From assembly GCA_030428705.1 (NCBI GenBank), contig JAUIDI010000001.1:62001-126000 (forward strand): DNA of 64,000 bases. The letters are read 5' to 3'. Positions 41,544 through 50,301 of this stretch are shown piece after piece. Position 1 is the stretch's first letter. Every line of letters begins with the position of its first letter. A program made the translations under genes and the position numbers. Source of the stretch: Bacteroidia bacterium. Its GTDB lineage: Bacteria > Bacteroidota > Bacteroidia > Flavobacteriales > Flavobacteriaceae. A model generated the notes under the pieces. It was not told where the DNA came from. It was given only the letters and a program-made list of their open reading frames with translations, and made no database searches.

Positions 41544-44500
41544 ATGAAGGAAGGTCTAGCTGGCAAGATTGCCAAAATGTTCATAGGCAGTAAGTTAACG
41601 GTGCTTCTGATGATCGTGTTCATGGTCATCGGGGTGTACAGCTCGTTTTTGATCCCGAGGGAGGAAGAACCGCAAATCGATGTGCCGATGGCCGATATTT
41701 TTGTGGGATATCCCGGGGCGAGCCCTACCGAAGTGGAGTCGCGCGTAATCAAGCCTCTGGAAAAACTGATTTCGAACATCAAAGGGGTCGAATATGTGTA
41801 TTCTACCTCGATGAAGGAGCAGGGCATGGTCATCGTACAGTTCTATGTGGGCGAGGATATCGAACGTTCGTTCGTGAAGCTCTACAACGAGATTAACAAG
41901 CACATGGATCAAATGCCCCAGGGCGTAACGTTTCCGTTGGTCAAAACACGGGCCATCGATGATGTACCAATGCTGGGCCTAACGCTATGGAGCGAGAATT
42001 ACGACGGGTACCAACTGAGTCAAATGGCGCAAGAACTCGAAAGCGAGATCAAGAAAGTGAACGATGTGGCCGTTACCCATAAGATCGGTAATCAAGATCG
42101 CCAATTGCGCGTGGTACTCGATAAGGACAAACTTGCCGCCAGCGGACTCGATTTCTTATCGGTCTCCGAAATGATCAAAGCGAACAGCGCACAATTGAAC
42201 TCCGGTAGCTTCGATAAGAACGATACCGAGTTTCTGGTAAGTACGGGCAAGTTCTTGGCCTCGGTCGGAGATGTCGAGAACCTCGTGGTGGGCGTACAGC
42301 AGAACCAGCCGATCTATCTGAAACAGATCGCGAATATTATCGACGGCCCCGAAATTCCACAGAGTTATGTTTCCTTGGGTTTTGGACAAGCCAGTGACAA
42401 GGCGACCGATTACAAGTCGGAATACCCTGCGGTTACCATTTCCGTAGCGAAGCGAAAGGGCGCCGATGCCATGAAGATCGCCGATATCGTTATCGATAAG
42501 GTAGACCATTTGCGTACCACATTGATTCCTGATGACGTACATGTCGAGATTACCCGAAACTATGGGGAAACGGCGTCGCACAAGGTGTCCGAACTATTGT
42601 TGCACCTTATAGGGTCTATCATCGCCGTAACGCTGGTCGTCATGCTGGCGATGGGTTGGCGTGGTGGTCTGGTCGTGTTTTTATCGGTTCCGATCACGTT
42701 CGCCCTGACCTTGCTGAGTTACTATATGCTGGATTATACCCTGAACAGGATTACCCTTTTTGCTCTGGTCTTTGTTACGGGTATCGTCGTGGACGACTCC
42801 ATTATAATTGCCGAGAACATGCACCGACATTTTAAGATGAAGCGGTTGCCGTTCAAACAGGCTGCCCTGTATGCGATCAACGAGGTTGGTAACCCTACCA
42901 TTTTGGCTACGTTTACCGTCATAGCATCGGTATTGCCGATGGCCTTCGTTTCGGGATTGATGGGTCCATATATGGCCCCGATGCCCATTGGCGCTTCGAT
43001 CGCCATGATTTTATCGCTGTTCGTGGCCTTGACCATAACACCGTATTTGGGCTATATTTTCCTTAGGGAAAAGGACAAATCCACTGGTTCAAAGGAAGAG
43101 GAGAAGAAAAAACCTTTGGAGGATACCTTAATCTACAGGGTCTACAACAGATTCGAGCGTCCATTGATAGAAAACAGCGGTAAGCGTTGGATGTTCTTGG
43201 GATTGACCTTTTTACTGCTCATGGGCTCAATGGTATTGTTCTTTACCGAATCGGTCGCCGTTAAAATGTTGCCTTTCGACAACAAAAACGAGTTTCAAGT
43301 AATCATTGATATGCCGGAAGGTACTACTCTTGAGCGCACAGCGGTCGTAGCCCGGGAAATCGCACAGTACCTCTCAACGCGCCCGGAAGTTGTCAACTAT
43401 CAGAACTATATCGGTACATCCGCGCCCATAACCTTTAACGGTTTGGTACGCCATTATGATCTGCGTGGCGGGAGCAACATGGCCGACATTCAAGTGAATT
43501 TGGTAGACAAAGGGGAACGTTCTGCACAAAGCCACGACATTGCAAAACTGCTTCGGCCCGAGATCCAAAAAATCGCCGCCGAATACAATGCGAACGTAAA
43601 GGTAGTAGAGGTACCGCCAGGCCCTCCGGTGTTGTCGACCATTGTGGCCGAAGTCTATGGCCCCGATTACGACGAGCAGATGAGGATTGCCGATAGTGTA
43701 CAACATATCTTGAAGAAAACCGACGATGTGGTGGATATCGACTGGATGGTGGAAGCCGACCAGACCGAATATCAATTCGATATCGATAGAGAGAAAGCCA
43801 TGCTATACGGCGTTGCGCCGCAACAGATCGCCTATACCATGAATATGGCGTTGTCGAACCGGGCGATAACCAATCTATACGATGAGGATGCCACCGATCA
43901 GGTCGGTCTGGTTTTGGCCTTGGACGAGAAGGAAAAATCGACCATCAGCGATATTTCGCAATTGAAGGTCGCTTCCAAACAGGGCAATATGGTGCCCATT
44001 GCCGATTTGGTGGACATTGAGGAAACCACCAGTCCGAAGAGTATCTACCGTAAAAACCAAAAGCGTGTAGTCTATGTCTTGGCCGATATGGCGGGAAAGC
44101 TGGAAAGCCCGGCCTATGCAATTCTCGGTATGGAAGAAAAATTGAAGGCGATCGATCTGCCACAAGGGTATGAGATCAATGAAATGTACTTGGGCCAACC
44201 GGATTTCGAAGATGACTACACCATCAAATGGGATGGGGAATGGCAAATTACGCTAGAGGTGTTCCGGGATCTGGGTATCGCTTTTATGGGGGCGATTAGC
44301 TTGATCTACATCTTGATCGTCGGATGGTTCCAGAACTTTAAGGCTCCCGTAGTGATGATGGTCGCGATACCCTTGTCTTTGATCGGAATCGTTCTGGGAC
44401 ATTGGATCATGGGTGCCTTTTTCACGGCCACATCCTTTATCGGAATGATTGCCCTTGCGGGTATCATGGTGCGGAATTCGGTATTGCTTATCGATTTTAT

Positions 44501-44801
44501 CAATCTGCGTTTGGCAGAAGGTGTTCCCTTAAAACAAGCGGCTATCGAGGCCGGTGCCGTTCGTACGACGCCCATTCTATTGACTGCGGGAACGGTGGTC
44601 ATCGGTGCCTTCGTCATTTTGTTCGATCCTATTTTTCAGGGATTGGCCATTTCATTGATGGGCGGAACCATAGTATCAACGGTATTGACTTTGTTAGTGG
44701 TGCCATTGGTTTATTATATGATAGAGCGAAAGAAGTATCCAGAGCCGGAGCTTCAGCAAACGAATGGCCCGATTGAGGAAAAAGAACAAGAGGCCACGTA
44801 A
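41544..44801 (+). CDS. RND efflux permease (AcrB/HAE-like)
   Basis: The 1085-aa inner-membrane permease has the RND layout of 12 membrane helices and two large periplasmic loops. The proton-relay pair is in VTGIVVDDSIIIAENMHRH near residue 410. A porter domain with GYPGASPTEVESRV near residue 55 and a second helix bundle with GAFFTATSFIGMIALAGIMVRNS near 960 follow the family pattern. The DD pair and general look fit the hydrophobe/amphiphile group rather than the heavy-metal CzcA group, though this is not certain. Under regulon control it might export a reactive sulfur or polysulfide-derived compound; that is inference. Confidence 0.93.
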   Translation: MKEGLAGKIAKMFIGSKLTVLLMIVFMVIGVYSSFLIPREEEPQIDVPMADIFVGYPGASPTEVESRVIKPLEKLISNIKGVEYVYSTSMKEQGMVIVQFYVGEDIERSFVKLYNEINKHMDQMPQGVTFPLVKTRAIDDVPMLGLTLWSENYDGYQLSQMAQELESEIKKVNDVAVTHKIGNQDRQLRVVLDKDKLAASGLDFLSVSEMIKANSAQLNSGSFDKNDTEFLVSTGKFLASVGDVENLVVGVQQNQPIYLKQIANIIDGPEIPQSYVSLGFGQASDKATDYKSEYPAVTISVAKRKGADAMKIADIVIDKVDHLRTTLIPDDVHVEITRNYGETASHKVSELLLHLIGSIIAVTLVVMLAMGWRGGLVVFLSVPITFALTLLSYYMLDYTLNRITLFALVFVTGIVVDDSIIIAENMHRHFKMKRLPFKQAALYAINEVGNPTILATFTVIASVLPMAFVSGLMGPYMAPMPIGASIAMILSLFVALTITPYLGYIFLREKDKSTGSKEEEKKKPLEDTLIYRVYNRFERPLIENSGKRWMFLGLTFLLLMGSMVLFFTESVAVKMLPFDNKNEFQVIIDMPEGTTLERTAVVAREIAQYLSTRPEVVNYQNYIGTSAPITFNGLVRHYDLRGGSNMADIQVNLVDKGERSAQSHDIAKLLRPEIQKIAAEYNANVKVVEVPPGPPVLSTIVAEVYGPDYDEQMRIADSVQHILKKTDDVVDIDWMVEADQTEYQFDIDREKAMLYGVAPQQIAYTMNMALSNRAITNLYDEDATDQVGLVLALDEKEKSTISDISQLKVASKQGNMVPIADLVDIEETTSPKSIYRKNQKRVVYVLADMAGKLESPAYAILGMEEKLKAIDLPQGYEINEMYLGQPDFEDDYTIKWDGEWQITLEVFRDLGIAFMGAISLIYILIVGWFQNFKAPVVMMVAIPLSLIGIVLGHWIMGAFFTATSFIGMIALAGIMVRNSVLLIDFINLRLAEGVPLKQAAIEAGAVRTTPILLTAGTVVIGAFVILFDPIFQGLAISLMGGTIVSTVLTLLVVPLVYYMIERKKYPEPELQQTNGPIEEKEQEAT

Positions 44802-44843
44802 TGCAATACCGCAAAAGCGGAAATGACACAAAAACATTTATCT

Positions 44844-45149
44844 ATGAAATTATTAATCGTCACGGTCGTAGAGCAGTTCGAAAAAGATATTCTGCGGCTG
44901 TTCAAAAAAGCGAATATCGAAAGCTTCAGTGAAAGCCACATCGATGGATATAAGAACCCTACTTCCATGGTACGGACGGCCAGCTGGTTTCCAAGCGAGA
45001 AGGGGGGAGTCGAATCGAACCTGTTCTTTTCATTTACCGAGGAAGAGAATATCGAAATCCTGTTTGGCCTGATAAAAGAATTCAATGCTAATCTGGAGAC
45101 CAACAACCCTATCAAAGCCGTAGTGGTACCTATCGAAAAATCGATTTAA
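44844..45149 (+). CDS. Small P-II/CutA-like fold protein in RND operon
   Basis: The 101-aa protein (ATG 44844; an ATG at 44823 adds seven polar residues) has an alternating beta-alpha-beta pattern (MKLLIVTVVEQFEKDILRLFKKANI, then NLFFSFTEEENIEILFGLIKEF, then IKAVVVPIEK) that recalls P-II or DUF3240-type proteins found next to RND pumps. No signal peptide is visible, so it is cytoplasmic. It might sense or gate pump function. The family call is tentative. Confidence 0.6.
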   Translation: MKLLIVTVVEQFEKDILRLFKKANIESFSESHIDGYKNPTSMVRTASWFPSEKGGVESNLFFSFTEEENIEILFGLIKEFNANLETNNPIKAVVVPIEKSI

Positions 45150-45182
45150 TCATTTAAGAACAAGCTTTTAAAAACAATAGAA

Positions 45183-45371
45183 ATGCTAAATACATATTTT
45201 AGGGTCATTGTAGGCACATTAGTTTTATTGAGTGTCGTATTGGCCGTGTACGTAAATATCAACTGGTTATGGTTTACCGTATTCATCGGAGTTAATTTGA
45301 TTCAATCGGCATTTACCAAGTGGTGCCTGTTGGAGACCATCCTATTGAAATTGGGTGTGAAAAAAGGGTAG
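45183..45371 (+). CDS. DUF2892 membrane protein, second copy
   Basis: The 62-aa protein has two membrane helices and the CxxE-containing TKWCLLETILLKLGVKKG end of the YgaP-type DUF2892. It is the last gene of the TolC-RND operon. Its presence, matching the DUF2892 protein near SQR, ties this pump operon to sulfur handling. Confidence 0.85.
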   Translation: MLNTYFRVIVGTLVLLSVVLAVYVNINWLWFTVFIGVNLIQSAFTKWCLLETILLKLGVKKG

Positions 45372-45434
45372 GGATTGACCGGAATAATCGTTAAAAGACA
45401 CAATGGTGACATGGACCAGGTTTTCTGTTGATTT

Positions 45435-47606
45435 CTAGTTCCATCTTGGCCGGATTCCAGGGGCAAACGGAAATCTCAATGACTTATAATACTCTAAAGT
45501 TTGTTTGGGTTTTTCGACACCGTCGGGCAAATTTCTTTTTGAAAAGGTCTGGAAATAGAGTAGGCAAGCATCCCTCCACCATTTTGCTTCCTTTAATTGG
45601 ATTTTTAAAAGCATCGCAACCTCTTTGTATTGCGTCTGAGTGATGTGTGGTTTTACGGTTTCCCAGGTCTTGATCATCGTTTCAACCTGATCTACTCCTT
45701 CCTGATATTTTAGGGCCATTCCGTTCCAAAGGGTCTGTCCGTTTTTAAGTTCGTAATCCCAGGGTAAATGATGGAACCATAACAGATATTCCTCTGGGCA
45801 GGTCTTAGGGTCGTTAAAAATTGTAGCAACCTCATCGGCATATTGTGCGGTGGCATTGCTTCCGGTTGGGGTACGATCGAAGCCGATACCTTTTTCATCG
45901 GCCTTATGATAATATATGGGATTCCATTCAGGCCTGCTCAAGTTACCTACCCAAGGTCCGGGGCCATAGTGGTGACCAGTATCAAAAATATGGTGAAGTC
46001 CCAAAGGACCCATGTAATTGACAACGGCTTCCCGCGAGTTCATCATCATTTTTTTGATGGGGACGACAAATTTTTCATCATCGGTGTACGTGGCCTTGAT
46101 CCATTCTTCGGCAATAGTATCTGAACTTAAATCAGGGTTCCAGGCAAGACGGCCGAAACCGTACCAGTTGGCCTGCGCAAAAGGATGGCCTGTCCAGTTG
46201 AGGTCGGTTCCAATATTAGCCACCCCGGCCATTCCGGATATCTTTTTATTATGTAACGACCCGTCAACAACTTTCGCCACCGTTGACCCCTTGCCTTTTT
46301 GATAGGTGTCACTTTTTAGAACTTCTTCAAAGAGCTTGGGCAGATAGACCAGGTGCGTGCTAAAACCGAGATATTCTTGTGTAATCTGAAACTCCATCAT
46401 CAAAGGTGTCTGCGGCATGGCCCCGAACATCGGATGAAAAGGTTCCCGTGGTTGAAAGTCAATCGCCCCGTTTTTTACCTGGACCAATACATTGTTCTTG
46501 AACTGCCCATCAAAGGGTACAAATTCACTATAGGCCTGTTTTGCCCTATCTTCGGGATCGTGTTCCGAATAGACGAAGGCCCTCCAGATAACATTTCCCC
46601 CGAAGGGTTCCAAAGCGGTCGCCATCATATTGGCACCATCGACATGGTTTCTTCCATAATTTTGGGGTCCGGGTTGACCTTCGGAATTGGCTTTTACCAA
46701 GAAACCTCCAAAATTGGGAATGTAGCCATAAATTTCCCTCACTTTGTCGTTCCACCATTTTTGAACTTTCGCATCCAACGGATCCGCAGTTTCCAGACCA
46801 CCGATTTCCATTGGGGCTGAAAACCTTGCTGTTAGATAGACTTTGATTCCGTAAGGCTCAAAGACCATGGCCAAAGCCTTTACTTTTTCCAAATACATGG
46901 GGGTCAAGATAAGTGCGTTGGCATTCACGTTCGTAAGCGACACGGCATTGATGCCGATCGATGCGTTCGCACGCGCGTAATCAACATAGCGTGGGTCTAT
47001 AAAATCGGTTAATTTTTGCCAGTTCCATAGCGAAAAACCGGCATAGCCCCTTTCCACTGTACGGTCGAGGTTATCCCAATGGTTGAGCATTCGGATATCG
47101 ATTTTCGGAGCATCGACCAATTTTATTCCTACCAAAGATTGCCCAGTCTGTATTAAGTGCAACAATCGAAAAATGCCATATAGAATCCCTATATCATTAT
47201 TGGCAGTGACCACAAGAATATCTTTTTTATTGTGCGGTACGGATTTAATCACAAATCCTTCGTTTCCAATCTTTTGAAGGTCTTTTTCAAACGATTTGAT
47301 TACCGCTTCGGGCAAAAAAGAGCCTTTAGTGACAATCAAAGTATGATCTGGATTTATCGAGTTGGTGAAATCAGGTATCCGCCCCAACATCTTTTCAAGT
47401 CCGGTGGCCATTTCTTGCTTGGCAACCTTAAGTGTGTTCGTTCCACCTTGAAAATATATCGAGGTGGTCAAATCGTTATATGCTTCGACCAGTGATGGTT
47501 GCTGAATTTTGGAATATTCCAACCAAAGATTATATCCTTCAGGAGATTGTGAAAAACTCGAACCTATGCAAAGAAAAAATATTAGAATAAACTTTTTACA
47601 CCCCAT
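45435..47606 (-). CDS. GH67 alpha-glucuronidase, secreted
   Basis: The 723-aa protein has a signal peptide (ends near SFSQ) and the GH67 layout: N-terminal alpha/beta domain (about 25-145), TIM barrel (about 145-480), and an all-alpha C-terminal domain. The GGFLVKANSEGQPGPQNYGRNH segment near residue 300 carries the conserved Glu of the active site. It removes 4-O-methyl-glucuronic acid from the non-reducing end of glucuronoxylan oligomers, in the periplasm. It stands alone with no xylanase or SusCD nearby and is convergent with the DUF2892 gene. No palindrome of the regulon lies near it. Confidence 0.93.
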   Translation of the reverse strand: MGCKKFILIFFLCIGSSFSQSPEGYNLWLEYSKIQQPSLVEAYNDLTTSIYFQGGTNTLKVAKQEMATGLEKMLGRIPDFTNSINPDHTLIVTKGSFLPEAVIKSFEKDLQKIGNEGFVIKSVPHNKKDILVVTANNDIGILYGIFRLLHLIQTGQSLVGIKLVDAPKIDIRMLNHWDNLDRTVERGYAGFSLWNWQKLTDFIDPRYVDYARANASIGINAVSLTNVNANALILTPMYLEKVKALAMVFEPYGIKVYLTARFSAPMEIGGLETADPLDAKVQKWWNDKVREIYGYIPNFGGFLVKANSEGQPGPQNYGRNHVDGANMMATALEPFGGNVIWRAFVYSEHDPEDRAKQAYSEFVPFDGQFKNNVLVQVKNGAIDFQPREPFHPMFGAMPQTPLMMEFQITQEYLGFSTHLVYLPKLFEEVLKSDTYQKGKGSTVAKVVDGSLHNKKISGMAGVANIGTDLNWTGHPFAQANWYGFGRLAWNPDLSSDTIAEEWIKATYTDDEKFVVPIKKMMMNSREAVVNYMGPLGLHHIFDTGHHYGPGPWVGNLSRPEWNPIYYHKADEKGIGFDRTPTGSNATAQYADEVATIFNDPKTCPEEYLLWFHHLPWDYELKNGQTLWNGMALKYQEGVDQVETMIKTWETVKPHITQTQYKEVAMLLKIQLKEAKWWRDACLLYFQTFSKRNLPDGVEKPKQTLEYYKSLRFPFAPGIRPRWN

Positions 47607-47758
47607 TTTTGACCTTTAAGTTGATTTGACCTTTCTTCGAACTGAAAAGGGCAGAGGCCATCAATACGTTTGTTGCATAGACCTATATCCTTAACAGGTT
47701 AAAAATACCTTATGATCAGGTACTCGATAAAGATAATACAGAAGAGACAAAAATCGGT

Positions 47759-50176
47759 CTACTCGTCACGTAGTGAATCAACAGGGTTGGCGATCGCAGC
47801 CTTAAAACTCTGCCAGCTTACCGTGAGCAAAGCGATTATCAGTGCCGTAATTCCCGCAAGGGCGAATATCCACCAATTCATGGTCGTTTTGTAGGCGAAG
47901 CCTTCAAGCCACTTGTTCATGGTGTACCATGAAACGGGTACGGCGATGACAAAGGCCAGACCGACCCATTTGACAAAGTCTTTGTTCAAAAGGCTTAGAA
48001 TTTGACCGATTGTTGCGCCGTTGACCTTTCGAACGCCAATCTCTTTTCTTCTTTGGATACAGGTGTAGGAGGTAAGCCCGAACAATCCCATCGAGGCAAT
48101 GAGTATCGCCAAAATTGTAAATATTTGAAAAGCGGAACCGAAGGCCTTATCCTCATTATACTGTGCTTCAAACTTTTGGTCTAAAAAGGTATAATTGAAC
48201 GTGCTCTTTGGAAACAACGCTTTCCATTTGTTTTCGATCTGTGTAATAGCATTAGTCATACCATTCGAAGAAAGAACCGTTTGATTGAATTTTACAAGAA
48301 GTTTATCACCGTTGGACCCATAACGCAGCAACATTGGTTCAATGCCCGTTTTCAGACCGAAATGATGATAGTCTTTGATTACCCCTGAAATAATCCGGTC
48401 TTCCCCAAAAATTTTCATGGTTTTGCCAACGGCATCCTGCATATTGGAAATCCCCATAAACCTTACGAACTTTTCGTTTAAAACGACCTTGTCGCTTTCA
48501 CCGTTGGGGTTTTCCTTAAAAGGTTCTCCGGCAAGGAATTCCAAGTCCATCAACTTAAAATAGTCCGGGTGTACCCCATAGTTATAGGTGATTCTTTTGT
48601 CGTCCCTAGTCCCATTTGGAAAGGTAATGCCGGCATTCGAATTTAATTCATCATATCCTCCACCCGGATAGGTTTCTGCCCCGGCGGTGGCTTCGACAAA
48701 CGGAAAATTTTCCAGTTCATTTTTAAAAGTTTCCAAATTGTTAATGAACAAGGAATCGGGCACCGTATTCAATACCTGTCCGTTCAGGGCGACTACCTGA
48801 TGCAAGTCGACTCCAATAGGTTGGTTCTGTATGAACTGAATTTGCTTTGTGACGACTATTGTTCCAATCAATAAAACGATCGTTGCGAAAAATTGTCCCA
48901 TTATCAACGCCTTTCTAATAATCGGACCATTGCCCGTGGTTTGCATCTTTCCCTTAAGGGACTTTGCGGGAGCGTATTTGCTCAAGACCATAGCCGGGTA
49001 CAGACCTGAGACTAAAGCTCCAAACAGCACAAAACCTAACATTGGCATAAAATCGATGATGTTCGAAAAACCAATGCTTAGTTCCTTACCGGAATAGTTA
49101 TTAAAAATAGGCAAGACCAGTAATACAATTGAAACCGCAACTATTATGGCCAATAGATTCAGCAATAATGACTCTAAAAATGATTGCAACATGATTTGCG
49201 GTTTCTGTGCCCCTGCCACTTTTCGAATTCCTGTTTCCTTGGCCCGTTCGAGCGATTTGGCCGTGGAAAGATTTACATAGTTTAGCCAGGAGAGTACGAG
49301 AATTATCAATGCAATCGCCAAAAGGAATGTGACCCTTTTGGCACTGCCATTGGCTTCTGCCTCATAAGGCTTGTTCGAATGCAGGTGAATATCTTCCAAA
49401 GGTTCGATATTATGCCTTTCATAAGGCAGGTCTTCTACCTTGAAATCCATTACCTTTTTCTTAAACTCATTGGCATTGGCCAAGGGGTCCAGCTTCAAAT
49501 AGGTAAAATACATGTTTTGATTCCATGTGAATTTCCAGTCGCGTTCAAAAGTCTCCCAGGTGTAAAAAGTTTTAAAGGAAATCAAAACGTCATTTTTGAT
49601 GTGGGTGTTTCTTGGGCTATCGGCAAGAACTCCGGTTACGGTAAAAAGCGGGCTATCACTGCTAAATACCTTCAAAGTCTCGCCCAATACATCATCATTA
49701 CCGAAAATCTTTCTTGCCAAAGATTCGGTCAGAACTAGAGAATAGGGCTCGTTTAAAGCCTTGTTAACGTCTCCCTTGCTCAATGTGCGGTCAAAAATTT
49801 GGAAAAAGGAGGGATCTGCCAGTGAGCCCCTATTGTGTTCAAAAACCCTGTCATTCTTTATGAGTACGGCGTCGTTCGTATGACGTAGCCTTACATAATC
49901 CTGTACTTCGGGAAACTCATCCTTTAGTGTTGGCCCACTGACAATATACGCATTTGCGTCACCGGGAACCCATTCACCACCTTCGAGATAATCCATATAC
50001 ACTCGGTATACGTTTTCCGACCCTTCGAACTTATCATAACTACTTTCGTAGTTGACATAGAGTGTGATTAAAAAAAATGAAGCGATGCCGATGGCCAACC
50101 CAAAAATGTTGATAAAGGAGTATAGCTTATTTTTAAGCAGATAACGTGTCGCGATTTTTAGGAATAGTTTATACAT
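47759..50176 (-). CDS. MacB/FtsX-type ABC transporter permease, tandem copy 4
   Basis: From ATG 50176 the protein is 805 aa; an in-frame start at 50221 adds polar residues. The layout is one N-terminal helix, a MacB-type periplasmic domain, three helices (first FtsX unit, about residues 270-400), a second periplasmic domain, and a last three-helix FtsX unit ending NPVDSLRDE. The two-unit form of about 800 aa is typical of Bacteroidota permeases. The KAKETGIRKVxGA and RKEIGVRKVNGA coupling motifs are present before each FtsX unit. It is the promoter-distal member of four. The role is unknown; such permeases may transport peptides or lipoproteins or perform mechanotransmission. Confidence 0.88.
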   Translation of the reverse strand: MYKLFLKIATRYLLKNKLYSFINIFGLAIGIASFFLITLYVNYESSYDKFEGSENVYRVYMDYLEGGEWVPGDANAYIVSGPTLKDEFPEVQDYVRLRHTNDAVLIKNDRVFEHNRGSLADPSFFQIFDRTLSKGDVNKALNEPYSLVLTESLARKIFGNDDVLGETLKVFSSDSPLFTVTGVLADSPRNTHIKNDVLISFKTFYTWETFERDWKFTWNQNMYFTYLKLDPLANANEFKKKVMDFKVEDLPYERHNIEPLEDIHLHSNKPYEAEANGSAKRVTFLLAIALIILVLSWLNYVNLSTAKSLERAKETGIRKVAGAQKPQIMLQSFLESLLLNLLAIIVAVSIVLLVLPIFNNYSGKELSIGFSNIIDFMPMLGFVLFGALVSGLYPAMVLSKYAPAKSLKGKMQTTGNGPIIRKALIMGQFFATIVLLIGTIVVTKQIQFIQNQPIGVDLHQVVALNGQVLNTVPDSLFINNLETFKNELENFPFVEATAGAETYPGGGYDELNSNAGITFPNGTRDDKRITYNYGVHPDYFKLMDLEFLAGEPFKENPNGESDKVVLNEKFVRFMGISNMQDAVGKTMKIFGEDRIISGVIKDYHHFGLKTGIEPMLLRYGSNGDKLLVKFNQTVLSSNGMTNAITQIENKWKALFPKSTFNYTFLDQKFEAQYNEDKAFGSAFQIFTILAILIASMGLFGLTSYTCIQRRKEIGVRKVNGATIGQILSLLNKDFVKWVGLAFVIAVPVSWYTMNKWLEGFAYKTTMNWWIFALAGITALIIALLTVSWQSFKAAIANPVDSLRDE

Positions 50177-50218
50177 GGTTTTTTGCTTATCGTTGTTCGT
50201 TAATGGTTGATGGTTGTT

Positions 50219-50301
50219 CAAAATTCATAATTCGTACTTCTAACCTCGTACTTCGTATCTTCTCTCTTCTCAATTCTAACACCTCACCCTCATATCTAAC
50301 A
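50219..50301. repeat. Low-complexity pyrimidine-rich intergenic segment
   Basis: Between the third and fourth permease genes lies an 83-bp tract of degenerate repeats (aattcgtacttct, ctcgtacttcg, tatcttctctcttctc). Read on the minus strand it is purine-rich (GAAGAGAGAAG). The other inter-permease gaps are only 21-24 bp and lack it. It resembles short dispersed tracts often seen between flavobacterial genes (recalled, not checked). Confidence 0.45.
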
